Assembly: GCA_963834725.1 (NCBI GenBank) | Contig: CAWICN010000001.1 | Location: 3,720,001 to 3,784,000, forward strand | Origin: PALSA-693 sp963834725 | Lineage (GTDB): Bacteria; Actinomycetota; Acidimicrobiia; Acidimicrobiales; Palsa-688 | Direction: 5' to 3' | DNA: 64,000 bases | Shown: one piece after another, positions 44,958 through 53,752 of the stretch | Layout of the letters: each line of letters opens with the position of its first letter | Position numbering within the stretch: the stretch's first letter is position 1 | Notes under the pieces: model-generated | Database searches by the model: none | The model's input: only the letters and a program-made list of their open reading frames with translations | Told to the model about the DNA's origin: nothing | Made by a program: the position numbers and the translations under genes

Positions 44958-45605
44958 CTATCGGGTGGTCGGCGACACCTGGGGTGCCGGGGTTTTGGGT
45001 TCGGGGGCGAACGACCGGAGGTGGCGGAACGCCGCGTCGAGGGCGATGCGCAGGGGTTCGCGGCTTCCTGTCGTCTTGGCAAGCAGCAGGCCGCCTTGCA
45101 GCGATGCGAGCGTCGCGGTAGCGAGGTGGTCGAGGTCGGCATCGGCGTCGAGCAGGTCGTGGCGCTGCAGGCGGGCCAGCCCGTCACGTAGCTGTCGTTG
45201 CCAGGCGGTGAAGGCGGTGGCGAGCATACTTCTGGCTGGTTCGTCGGTGGCGGCGAGCTCACCGGTGAGGGTGCCGAGTGGGCAGCCCAGGCGGGTCATT
45301 CGGTTGGAGCGTGTGCCGACGATGCGGTCAAAGCAGGCGGCCAGGTCGTCCCAGTCGGCGATGCCGGCGAGTTGCTGTTGGGCGGCGAGGACGCGGCTGC
45401 AGGCGTGTTGGGTGACGGCGAGGACGAGGTCGTGCTTGTCGGTGAAGTAGTGGTACAGCTGGCTTTTGCTGGCGTGGGACCGGCACAGAACGTCGTCGAC
45501 GCTGGTGGCGGCGACACCGTTGGCCAGCATCAGCTCGGCGGCGGCGCTGACGATGCGCTGCCGGGTCGCTCTGCCTCGGGCGGTCAACGCGGCGGTGTGC
45601 TCCAC
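44958..45605 (-). CDS. TetR-family repressor of the dehalogenase operon
   Basis: This 215-residue protein starts at GTG 45605. The HTH (GVAATSVDDVLCRSHASKSQLYHYFTDKHDLVLAV) is a typical TetR DNA-binding domain, and the C-terminal part is a ligand-binding helical domain. It is divergent from the haloalkane dehalogenase gene, with a perfect palindrome at 45649-45664 between them. It therefore probably represses that operon and itself until an inducer binds. Confidence 0.9.
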   Translation of the reverse strand: MEHTAALTARGRATRQRIVSAAAELMLANGVAATSVDDVLCRSHASKSQLYHYFTDKHDLVLAVTQHACSRVLAAQQQLAGIADWDDLAACFDRIVGTRSNRMTRLGCPLGTLTGELAATDEPARSMLATAFTAWQRQLRDGLARLQRHDLLDADADLDHLATATLASLQGGLLLAKTTGSREPLRIALDAAFRHLRSFAPEPKTPAPQVSPTTR

Positions 45606-45648
45606 GGCTGGACAATATCCGGGCGGCCGCCTAGGGTGTCGGTCGGCT

Positions 45649-45664
45649 TGGACCGATCGGTCCA
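45649..45664. promoter_or_regulatory. TetR operator palindrome
   Basis: TGGACCGATCGGTCCA is a perfect 16-bp palindrome, placed 36 bp before the dehalogenase ATG and 44 bp before the tetR GTG. Its GACCGATCGGTC core is a common TetR operator form. Confidence 0.85.
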
Positions 45665-45699
45665 GTGTGGCCCGCTCGAGAAGGTCAGGAGTTCGGAGG

Positions 45700-46590
45700 A
45701 TGGCGATCTCGGCCGAGTTCCCGTTCACCAAGGAGCGGGTCGTGGTGCACGGTCGGCAGATGGCCTACGTCGACGTCGGTGACGGAGATCCGATCGTGTT
45801 GCTCCACGGCAACCCGACGTCGAGCTACCTGTGGCGCAACGTGATCCCCCACCTGGTCAGATTGGGCCGCTGCGTGGCGCCGGACCTGATCGGGATGGGC
45901 GACTCGGACAAGCTCCCGGACGCTGGCTCCGATTCGTACCGCTTCGTCGACCATCGCGACTACCTGGACGGCCTGCTGGACGCGCTGGGGATCAGCGAGC
46001 GGGTGACGTTCGTGGTCCACGACTGGGGCTCCGCGCTGGGGTTCGACTGGGCGAACCGGCACCGTGACGCGGTGGCCGGCATCGCCTACATGGAAGCCAT
46101 TGTGCGTCCGGTGACGTGGGACGAGTGGCCCGAAGCGGCCCGGCAGGTATTCCAGGGTTTCCGCTCGCCGGCCGGCGAGTCGATGGTCCTCGACAAGAAC
46201 TTGTTCGTGGAGCGGGTGCTGCCCGGCTCGGTGCTGCGCCCGCTCACCGATGTCGAGATGGACCAGTACCGACGGCCGTTCGCGACGCCCGGCGAGGACC
46301 GTCGACCGACGTTGACGTGGCCCCGGCAGATCCCGATCGACGCTGAGCCGGCCGACGTGGTCGCCATCGTGAAAGACTACGCCGGCTGGCTGGCGACGAG
46401 CACGGTCCCGAAGCTGCTCGTCGTGGCCGAACCGGGGGCGATCCTGCGCGGCCCGCAGTTGGAGTTCGCCCGCTCGTGGCCGAACCAGCGCGAGGTCAAT
46501 GTCGCCGGCAACCACTTCGTGCAAGAGGACAGCCCTGACGAGATCGGCGCGGCGATCGCCGATTGGATGAAAGCGAGCGTGATGACATGA
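45700..46590 (+). CDS. Haloalkane dehalogenase (subfamily II-like)
   Basis: This 296-residue alpha/beta hydrolase starts at ATG 45700 behind GGAGG. All catalytic positions of subfamily II are present: halide-binding Asn38 in HGNPTSSYLWRN, nucleophile Asp108 and Trp109 in HDWGSALGF, acid Glu132 in YMEAIVRP, and base His272 in GNHFVQED. It hydrolyses carbon-halogen bonds to alcohol and halide. It overlaps the next gene by 4 bp. Confidence 0.95.
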   Translation: MAISAEFPFTKERVVVHGRQMAYVDVGDGDPIVLLHGNPTSSYLWRNVIPHLVRLGRCVAPDLIGMGDSDKLPDAGSDSYRFVDHRDYLDGLLDALGISERVTFVVHDWGSALGFDWANRHRDAVAGIAYMEAIVRPVTWDEWPEAARQVFQGFRSPAGESMVLDKNLFVERVLPGSVLRPLTDVEMDQYRRPFATPGEDRRPTLTWPRQIPIDAEPADVVAIVKDYAGWLATSTVPKLLVVAEPGAILRGPQLEFARSWPNQREVNVAGNHFVQEDSPDEIGAAIADWMKASVMT

Positions 46591-47252
46591 GCGGCGACTA
46601 CGACGTGGAGTTCTTTTGGGATCCGGTGTGCCCGTGGGCGTGGCTGACGTCGCGCTGGGTCGTCGAGGTCGCCGGCCAGCGCGACCTGCGGGTCGACTGG
46701 CGGTTCATCAGCCTCAGGTTGCTCAACGCCGACAAGGACTATGAGCATGACTTCGCCCCGGGCTACGTGGCCGGGCACACCAGCGGCTTGAAGTTGCTGC
46801 GTGTTGCCGCCGCGGTGCGTGCCGGCGAGGGCCGCGATGCCATGGGCGACCTGTACACCCGCTTCGGCGGCGACATCCACGTTCGCCGGCGCCGGAAGGA
46901 ACTCACCGATCACTGGGAGGCCGGGTTCCCCGACTACCTGCGCTCGGTCGGCATCGACGAGCGGTATGTCGGCGCGGCGAACGATCCGACCTGGGACGAG
47001 GTGTTGCAGGCCGAGACCGACGAAGCGTTGAGTCGCACCGGGCGCGACGTCGGCACGCCCATCATCACGTTCCATCGCGACGGTGCCAGCCATTCGTTCT
47101 TCGGGCCGGTAATCAGTGCCGTCCCCCGCGGCGGCGAGGCGCTGCGCCTGTGGGACGCAGTATGGGAGGTGGCGACGTTCCCCGGGATGGCAGAGATCAA
47201 GCGCTCGCTGCGTGGCGAGCCACAACTAGCCGACAGCCTGACGGCGAGCTGA
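46587..47252 (+). CDS. DsbA-family oxidoreductase (mycothiol-dependent type), CPWA active site
   Basis: This 221-residue thioredoxin-fold protein has a helical insertion. The N-terminal VEFFWDPVCPWAWLTSRW resembles the FWFDPxCPW motif of mycobacterial Rv2466c, but the second Cys of CPWC is Ala, leaving Cys15 alone. DVGTPIITFHRDG provides the cis-Pro loop (GTP). It is translationally coupled to the dehalogenase (ATGA overlap). It may form mixed disulfides with mycothiol or act as an isomerase or transferase. Confidence 0.9.
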   Translation: MSGDYDVEFFWDPVCPWAWLTSRWVVEVAGQRDLRVDWRFISLRLLNADKDYEHDFAPGYVAGHTSGLKLLRVAAAVRAGEGRDAMGDLYTRFGGDIHVRRRRKELTDHWEAGFPDYLRSVGIDERYVGAANDPTWDEVLQAETDEALSRTGRDVGTPIITFHRDGASHSFFGPVISAVPRGGEALRLWDAVWEVATFPGMAEIKRSLRGEPQLADSLTAS

Positions 47253-47595
47253 CGACACGATGCGCAACCTGAGGCCCGGACCTCGATCTCGCCGCGCTGC
47301 CTACCGCTCACGATCGCCTTGCCGCCGCCAGCGCCGACGAACTGACCGCGGCGACGATGTGTTCCGTCCGGACCAACACCCCGGTACTGTCCAATCTCAT
47401 CAGAGGCGCCCATATCGGCCGCGGCAGGCGGTTCGTCAACGAACAAACTGGGGCGTGCCGGAACCCACTCGCCCGCACCGCCGCAGTCCCGACGTTCGGC
47501 TCGCCGCCAACCGCATCCTGGCGCCACCGCCGAGGGTGCCCTGACCGAGACGACCTGCGCCGGGCCTTTCCCGGTAACTGAGGAGCCGCACACCG
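47253..47595 (+). other. Gap inside operon, possibly a decayed gene
   Basis: A frame from about 47273 reads DLDLAALPTAHDRLAAASADE then LTAATMCSVRTNTPVL, which looks like coding sequence but has no start and soon becomes low-complexity. No family is recognised. TGAGGAG near 47579 is the ribosome binding site of the selenoprotein gene. Confidence 0.35.
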
Positions 47596-48741
47596 ATGGC
47601 CGACCGTGACCTCAAGGCGATGACCGCCAATATCGAGACCCCGGTGTTCGACACCACTGCGTTCACCACACCGCCGCCGCTGGCCGACGCGAAGGTGGCG
47701 CTCGTCACTACCGCTTCGCTGCACCACCCCGATCAGGACGACTTCGCCCCGAATGACACCGGGTTCCGCGTCCTCGACGGATCACGCCGCGACTACATGA
47801 CCGGCCACTGGAGCCCGAACTTCGACGCCATCGGGTTCGCCTACGACCTGAACGTGGTGTTCCCTATCGAGCGGCTCGACGAACTCGCCGCCGCCGGCAC
47901 GATCGGCGCCGTCGCTCAACAGCACCTCTCGTACGCGGGCAACCAGTTCGACCTCAGCGCAGTGCGCTATGACAGCGGGCCGGCCGGGGCCAAGCTGCTA
48001 CGCCGACACGGCGTCGACGTCGTCTTGCTCACCCCCGTTTGACCGCTGTGCACGCGTACCGTGTGTACGCTCGCCCACGTCTTCGAGGCCGAAGGGTTGG
48101 CCTCCGTCGCCCTCGGATCGCAGCGCAACCAGATCGAACGCGCCGCGCCGCCACGCGGCTTGTGGTGCGACTTCCCGCTCGGACGTCCCCTCGGCCGGCC
48201 CGGCGACGCCGAGTTCCAGCACCGCGTCCTGCACCACGCCTTCTCGCTGCTCGACGCGGCGGGACCGGTGTTCGACGTGTACGACGAGGCCATCGCCGAC
48301 AATGGCGACGAGGTCATCGCCTGCAGCTTGCCGCCACGCCACGACCCCGACCTGCACCCCGCGCTCGATGAGGCCAACGGACTGCGCCCCGCCTACGACC
48401 GCGCCGTCGCCCGCTTCGGCAACCGGGCCGGTACCGGCCGCGTCGTCGACGCCGACGCCGTACCCGCGGCGATCGAGGCGATCATCCGCATCGCCGAGGG
48501 CACACCCTGGAAGGAAGCAGGCTTGCCCGGCATCCCCGCCCGCGTTGCGCAGGACCTGCGCGGCTACTACGAGCTCGCCGCGCTCGGCCTGTCGGACCAC
48601 GCCCCTTCAGCCTGGTCCGGCACCCGCTGGTTCTTCGACCACACCCGCACCGGTGACGTCGTCCTCCAAGCCCGAGCGGCGATGCGCGATCAGGGCGCCA
48701 AGCAACCCGTGTGGTTCTACATGGCCCCCGGCGACCGCTGA
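47596..48741 (+). CDS. GrdB/PrdB-family selenoprotein (in-frame TGA read as selenocysteine)
   Basis: The gene is one frame of 382 codons (including the terminal stop), interrupted only by TGA at 48040-48042. Across it the protein reads LLTPV-U-PLCTRTVCTLAHVFEAEGL, the U-x-x-C site of the glycine/sarcosine/betaine/D-proline reductase selenoprotein B family. Sec is residue 149. Homology continues on both sides (VALVTTASLHHP before; DNGDEVIACSLPPRHDPDLHPALDEANGLR after). A SECIS-like hairpin follows the TGA. Outside clostridia these proteins have unclear substrates. The neighbours suggest reductive handling of electrophiles. The selAB, selC and selD genes are not in the window. Conventional annotation would split it into two ORFs. 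Confidence 0.9.
48040..48070 (+). promoter_or_regulatory. Bacterial SECIS-like element after TGA
   Basis: TGA is followed after 11 nt by GCGTAC (48054-48059), loop CGTGT, and GTACGC (48065-48070). This is a perfect 6-bp stem whose loop begins 18 nt after the TGA and has G followed by U at positions 2-3, as required by the bacterial SECIS model for SelB binding. Confidence 0.75.
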
Positions 48742-49350
48742 CGGCAACCAGTGGGGGTGGCGCGGTCGCCCTCGCAGACGGCCACGGCCTACTGGACACT
48801 TCAGTCGACGCATGACCGATCCCCATCCAGAGACGCTTCCGGTTTATCGCCGACCATCATCATCAGCGCTGGCAGCGAGCGGCGTGCTCAACGTCCGCGC
48901 GGATGAAAGCAACCTCCAATAGTCCTGGTGATCCACAGCCACCGACGAGGCCGATCAGCGAAAAGCGACAAAGTCGCGACGTCCTCACCGCCGGTCGGCG
49001 ACGTCGCTACTGACCACTGGTAACGCTTCAACTTCTGTTACCCGCCCCAATATCCCGGCCGCTCCGCCGGCTGTCACATAGCCCATACGTGCCAGTGAGG
49101 ATTAGGGGGTGCTTGACGCTGGGACGGTCCGTTTTCTCGAAGCGGGTCCTGTTGGTGTCGGGGTTGTTGGTCTGAATGTCACTCTGGCAGCTCATGGGGG
49201 GGCCGCCAGGGGTGTACTGGTCGGTGCGGTAGGAGATTTTCGTGTCGGTGTCGGATTTGGCGGCAGGATGAGACGTCCTGAAATTGGTGAGGGGTCTCTC
49301 CCCGGTTGAGTTCGCGCTCAGGGGAGGGACCCGGAAGGCGGTAGTCGCCT
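48742..49350. other. Intergenic region downstream of selenoprotein gene
   Basis: No supported gene. Inverted GCGACGTC/GACGTCGC motifs at about 48974-49009 could form a terminator. The right part (49100-49350) is G-rich, and its composition resembles the DUF6431 element that follows. Confidence 0.4.
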
Positions 49351-49935
49351 GTGGCGATTATATGGCCTTGTGCGTTGTCGGTGGCGGCGTATGCGGCGGC
49401 CGGCAAGGGGGTGCGGGTTCCTGGTCCTCACTGCGAGGTGTGCGGGCGCCCGATGGTGTTCTGGTCGGGCTATACGCGGTCGGTGCGGTGCGGGCTGGTG
49501 GTGGTGCGGATCTGGGTGAAGAGAGCCTGGTGCCCGGTCTGCCGGGCCAGTCACGCGCTGCTGCTGTCGTTTTGTTTGCTGGGTCGGCTGGACGCGGTGG
49601 AAGTGATCGGCCCGGCCGTGAAGGCGGTGGCGGCGGGGCAAGGCACCCGCTCGGTGGCTCGGCAGATCGATCCCCACTTTGCCTCTACGACCGTCCGGGG
49701 CTGGTATCGCCGGTATCGGCAGCGAGTGCATCGGGGTGGAAGGGCCGAGGCGGTGGCGGCTCTGGAGCGGGTGGCCGGGCCGGTGGCGGCCTGGTTGGGG
49801 GTGGCGGTGTGGGCGGCGGTGTCGTTGCTGAGCGGCGGGCGGTGGCTGTCCACCACGGATACGCCCTTGGCCGGCGGGCGGGGGTGGCCTTGGATGACGG
49901 TGACGGTTATAGATCACCCCAGGAGGCCGCCATGA
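49351..49935 (+). CDS. DUF6431-type zinc-ribbon/HTH protein
   Basis: This 194-residue protein starts at GTG 49351. PHCEVCGRPMVFWSGYTRSVR and WCPVCRASHALL form a zinc ribbon. GQGTRSVARQIDPHFASTTVRGWYRRYRQR is a helix-turn-helix like those of transposases. This domain set matches DUF6431, which is linked with actinobacterial mobile elements. Its stop overlaps the WhiB start by 4 bp. Confidence 0.8.
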   Translation: MAIIWPCALSVAAYAAAGKGVRVPGPHCEVCGRPMVFWSGYTRSVRCGLVVVRIWVKRAWCPVCRASHALLLSFCLLGRLDAVEVIGPAVKAVAAGQGTRSVARQIDPHFASTTVRGWYRRYRQRVHRGGRAEAVAALERVAGPVAAWLGVAVWAAVSLLSGGRWLSTTDTPLAGGRGWPWMTVTVIDHPRRPP

Positions 49936-50357
49936 GGGCTGCAGCGGTCCCAACCGATGGGCAGGCGAAGCGGGCTGGTCTTGGTGGGCGGCCGGGACCC
50001 GGCTCACCGCGGGCCGCCACGGAACGGCCCGGCGGCGAGGCGGATTTATTGGCTTGGATGGATCAGGCCGCCTGTCGGGGAGCGGGGCCGGCGGATTTTT
50101 TCGGTGAGCCGGCCGCCCGGGCTCGGGGCCAGGCCCGCTGCGGGGGGTGCCCGGTGTGCGAGGTGTGCTTGTGGTGGGCGCTGGCCGTCGAGGCTGAGGC
50201 CGGGTACCGCTTCGGCATCTGGGGTGGGGCCAGCCCGGTGGTTCGGGCTGGTATCGCCTGGGTGACCGGTGCCGCTTACCCCCGGGCCCGGTTCGTGGCC
50301 GCGGCGGTGGCGTGGGCGCGGCCGCCCGACGGCCAGACCGAGGCGGTGGTGGCCTGA
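49932..50357 (+). CDS. WhiB-family iron-sulfur regulator
   Basis: This 141-residue protein starts at ATG 49932 with AGGAGG at 49921. The Fe-S cluster Cys set is ACRG, then CGGCPVCEVC (one extra Cys), followed by the family turn GIWGGASP. WhiB proteins bind sigma factor region 4 and respond to redox. The position between DUF6431 and IS110 genes suggests a mobile-element-borne copy. It overlaps the next ORF by TGATG. Confidence 0.88.
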   Translation: MRAAAVPTDGQAKRAGLGGRPGPGSPRAATERPGGEADLLAWMDQAACRGAGPADFFGEPAARARGQARCGGCPVCEVCLWWALAVEAEAGYRFGIWGGASPVVRAGIAWVTGAAYPRARFVAAAVAWARPPDGQTEAVVA

Positions 50358-50533
50358 TGGGCCGGCGGTGCCCGGCTCGGGGCCCGCTGCTGGCCCCCGA
50401 CGACCAGCAGTTACACCTGACGGTCCGGGTGGCCGCCGACCCCTTGGTGGAGGTAGCGGCCGCCCAGATCATGGTGGCGGCCCTGGAAGAGCTGCGCACT
50501 GCCGGCATCGTGGTCCGCCACGCCACCTTGTAA
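50357..50533 (+). CDS. Small hypothetical protein between whiB and IS110
   Basis: This 58-residue ORF (MGRRCPARGPLLAPDDQQLH, then LVEVAAAQIMVAALEELRTAGIVV) starts in the whiB stop codon, suggesting coupling. The C-terminal half is a predicted amphipathic helix-strand unit. No family is recognised. Confidence 0.55.
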   Translation: MGRRCPARGPLLAPDDQQLHLTVRVAADPLVEVAAAQIMVAALEELRTAGIVVRHATL

Positions 50534-50556
50534 CTCCACGGCCAAACCGGAACGCC

Positions 50557-51582
50557 ATGGCCGTGACCGGGGCTGAGCCGGCGGTCACCGGCGGGGTGGA
50601 CACCCACCTCGACACGCATGTGGCCGCGGTGTTGGATCCCATCGGCGGGCTGCTGGGCGTGCAAAGCTTTGCTGCCACCCCGGCCGGCTACCGGCAGCTG
50701 CTGGCCTGGATGGCCTGGTTCGGTGTGCTACGCCGGGTCGGGGTGGAAGGCACCGGCGCCTATGGGGCCGGCCTGGTCCGTTACTTGCGCCGCCACGGTA
50801 TCGAGGTGGTCGAGGTGGACCGCCAAAACCGTCAAGCCCGGCGCAGCCAAGGCAAATCCGACCCGGCCGACGCGATCGAAGCGGCCCGGGCCGCCCAGTC
50901 GGGCCGAGCCGCCGGGATAGCCAAAACCCGAGACGGCCAAGTGGAAGCCATCCGGGTGCTGATGGTCGCTCGCCGCTCGGCCCGCGCCAACCGCATCAAA
51001 ACCCTCAATCAGATCCGCCACCTGTCCTTCACCGCCCCCGATCAGCTGCGGGCCGCCCTGGCCGGGCTGACCCCGGCTGCGGTAATCGACCGGGCCGCCG
51101 GCCTGCGCCCCGGGACGCCCGCCGATCCGGTCACCTTCGCCACCAAGACCGCCCTGCGGGCCCTGGCCCTCGAGCAAGAAATAGACCGCCTGGACGCCCT
51201 GGTCGGCGAACTGGTCACAGAAGTCGCCCCCGGCCTGCTGGAAATCTACGGGGTGGGGGTCCACACCGCCGCCCTGTTGCTGGCCGCCGCCGGCGACAAC
51301 CCCCAGCGGCTCCGCTCCGAAGCAGCCTGGGCCCACCTCTGCGGCGTGGCCCCCATCGAAGCGTCCTCGGGGAAAGTCATCCGTCACCGATTGGACCGAG
51401 GCGACAACCGCCAAGCCAACCACGCCCTGTGGTGCATCGTCATGACCCGCATGAGCAGCGACCCCCGCACCCGAGCCTACGTAGAGCGGCGCCGTAAAGA
51501 AGGTCGCTCCACCAAAGAAATCATCCGAGCCCTCAAGCGTTACGTCGCCCGCCAGGTTTATCGGGAACCACCCCGACCCTAG
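50557..51582 (+). mobile_element. IS110-family transposase
   Basis: This 341-residue DEDD transposase starts at ATG 50557. The N-terminal RuvC-like domain has GGVDTHLDTHVAAV, RVGVEGTGAYGAGL and QGKSDPADAIEAARAA. The C-terminal transposase_20 domain has LLEIYGVGVHTAALLLAAAGD and the Ser-containing CGVAPIEASSGKVIRHRLDRGDNRQAN. Members use a bridge RNA encoded in a flanking non-coding end and no terminal inverted repeats. Only 23 bp lie upstream before the small ORF; about 490 bp non-coding lie downstream. Confidence 0.95.
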
Positions 51583-51587
51583 ATCGC

Positions 51588-51669
51588 CTGGAGCGGCGGG
51601 CCCGGCCCTATAAGTGCCTGACACCCACCCGGGTTGTCCTGCGAACGATCCGCCAGCCCGCCGCTCCAG
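51588..51669 (+). ncRNA. Candidate structured RNA (seek/bridge RNA or terminator) after IS110 transposase
   Basis: CTGGAGCGGCGGGC (51588-51601) and GCCCGCCGCTCCAG (51656-51669) form a perfect 14-bp inverted repeat with a 54-nt loop, beginning just after the transposase stop. IS1111-type members of the IS110 family encode their guide RNA downstream of the transposase. A simple terminator is the alternative. Confidence 0.45.
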
Positions 51670-52075
51670 CGCCCATCCCACTCTCATCCCAACGCGGATG
51701 CCATGGCCTGACAAAAGCCTGTCCTCAACACCACGAGTGACTCATCACTGGTCTGCCAGCACCGCGCCACCCAGCCACCACCAAACCATCAGACACCCAG
51801 CCTCACATCAAAGCCCCGTCCCACCTCTCCAACCCCCCGCATGAACAGAGAACCCCGCTCCAAAATATCCCCTTGACAACCATAGAAGCATCGCTCTGCC
51901 GCGCTTGCTCTAGCAAGCGCCGGATGACCCCGAATAACCGCCTCCAGGCCGGCGTTCAAGGGCACTCTGCTCATGGGATACGGGGATGCTCACGATGAGC
52001 GGTATGGGGCGTCGCGGACAACTAGCCAAGAGTGCCCGCTGGACGGCGCATGCGGCGGAAACTGGAGTCGCCGAC
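51670..52075. other. Non-coding 3' flank of IS110 element
   Basis: This is C-rich sequence without coding character up to about 51850 (ccacc/ccagc-rich), then ordinary sequence. The right end of the IS should lie here. No duplicated target core could be identified by eye. Confidence 0.45.
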
Positions 52076-52573
52076 TCAGTCGATTGTGGTCGCGAAGCCC
52101 CGTTCGATGTTCTCCAACGAGGCGTCCATGGACCCTTGCCAGCGTCTACCTCCTCGGACCGCCTTCTGTAACCACGCTGGGGCATCGGAGCAGTCGTAGC
52201 TCTCCGTGACCAAGGTGACATCCGAGCTAACCGGTTCGAGTTGATACGACCAGCGGTGCCCGGACCGCACGCCCACGTCTTCCTCATCTTCGGGCCGTCC
52301 CGCGTGGTACAGAACCGGTTCCCAGGCGATACGTCGGCTCGGTTCGTACTCGACCACGTGGTTGATCATTTCGTAGTCGCCCATTTCGTCGTTGTGCATC
52401 CGCATGGTGAACGTGTCCCCGACGCCCGTGATCAAGCCGCTTGACGTCGCTGACCTCAGCATCGCGGACCCATCCATCTCTGGATGTTTGGTGGGATCGG
52501 CGAGCAAGGCAAACACGACGTCGGCCGAAGCGGGGATCTTCCTAGACACTGAGATGGCCTCGGGCTGAGACAT
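52076..52573 (-). CDS. SRPBCC-family (polyketide cyclase-like) protein
   Basis: This 165-residue START/Bet v1-fold protein has AISVSRKIPASADVVFALLADPTKHPEMDGSAM at the start and a C-terminal amphipathic helix (SMDASLENIERGF). Such proteins bind hydrophobic ligands. No partner gene is obvious. The 285 bp upstream (52574-52858) have no supported gene. Confidence 0.88.
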   Translation of the reverse strand: MSQPEAISVSRKIPASADVVFALLADPTKHPEMDGSAMLRSATSSGLITGVGDTFTMRMHNDEMGDYEMINHVVEYEPSRRIAWEPVLYHAGRPEDEEDVGVRSGHRWSYQLEPVSSDVTLVTESYDCSDAPAWLQKAVRGGRRWQGSMDASLENIERGFATTID

Positions 52574-52858
52574 ACCATTCCCCTCTCTGCTTCCAGGTAG
52601 GACGGGCGCTTCGTCCAGAACTCATCGGTCGCCAAAGCGCCCACCATCCTTAGGACGGCCCAGCGCTCCGAGACGATACTGACTGGACGACGAGCACGTC
52701 TCGACATCACCGTCGCGGTGGCCACTTCCGCGACGGTCTGGCCCCTGACCACAAGCCGGCAGCGATAGAGGGCGCCCCATCGCAACCTGCGCCGCGAGAG
52801 TTAGGGGCAAGCGCGGTCGAACCCGACCCTCAGGACCAAGCGCGCTCTGAGATCGGTC

Positions 52859-53491
52859 TCAGGCAATCGCGAGGGTCAGACGGCCGTGAGGTATCTCGGC
52901 TGAACCCTTAACGCGATGCGTTACGGATTGAAAGCCGCTGTCGCTCAAGAGCGTCTCGACGTCGGCGTCCGACTCGTAGAGAACGTGGCCCTGTCGAGGG
53001 AAGTGCGCTTGGGCCATGGGTGGCATGTTCTGTTTGAGCTGATAGCCGAGTGCGATCAGCCCGCCCGGTCGAAGGAGATGGTGAAGTTGTGCCACCTCAG
53101 CCGCCGGGTCGTGCCAAAAGTAGAGGACGTGATTGGCCACGAGGATGTCGATTGGCGCCACTCGGGTCAGAGAACTGATGTCGCCCTCAATGAGCGAAAG
53201 TCGGCCAGCGTTTATCGCCGCCATATTTCGCTTTCGGGATTGCGAGAGCATCTCGGCAGACAGGTCGACCCCCCACACCTGTGCCGCAGGGAAGACGTTC
53301 AACAGCTCCTGTAGGCCGATGCCGGGGCCAGGACCAAGTTCGACGATCCGTATCTCCTCGTTGGCGCATTCCTTCCTTACCTCACTAACGGCCCATCTGT
53401 TGAAATCACCGTTGCGGCGGGCCATGCCGCGGCCAACCAAGCGGCCAACCAGGCCGCGTGGCCGTTCAAACTGGCGTGCGATCATCGCCAT
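52859..53491 (-). CDS. Class I SAM-dependent methyltransferase
   Basis: This 210-residue protein has SAM motif I IVELGPGPGIGLQELL, followed by VWGVDLSAEMLSQSRKR, DILVANHVLYFW and LRPGGLIALGY. The substrate is unknown. The 261-bp gap to the next gene (53492-53752) holds no supported gene. Confidence 0.9.
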   Translation of the reverse strand: MAMIARQFERPRGLVGRLVGRGMARRNGDFNRWAVSEVRKECANEEIRIVELGPGPGIGLQELLNVFPAAQVWGVDLSAEMLSQSRKRNMAAINAGRLSLIEGDISSLTRVAPIDILVANHVLYFWHDPAAEVAQLHHLLRPGGLIALGYQLKQNMPPMAQAHFPRQGHVLYESDADVETLLSDSGFQSVTHRVKGSAEIPHGRLTLAIA

Positions 53492-53752
53492 TCAGATACC
53501 TCCGCAGATCGTCTCAACGGTTCGGGACGTCACGACCGTAGCCCGGAGACGACGAGATGGTCCGGCTCGCTTTCTCGGGTGCATGACCCCACTCGTTCGT
53601 AAAACACGAGTGATCGACGGGTCCCAAGATGTCGAGCGCGATGGTCGCATCCCGATGGCATCGAAGAGGGCGAGCTCGGCTCTTGCTGTCTCAGGCGGTC
53701 GCTGGAAAGCACTTCTCGCGGTCGTGGCTCTCGCTTCGGCCAGACTGTCGCG

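Noticed and set aside
49318..50664. 448-residue minus-strand ORF opposite DUF6431 and WhiB
   Set aside because: It is His/Pro/Arg-rich, antisense to recognisable genes, and shows no domain.
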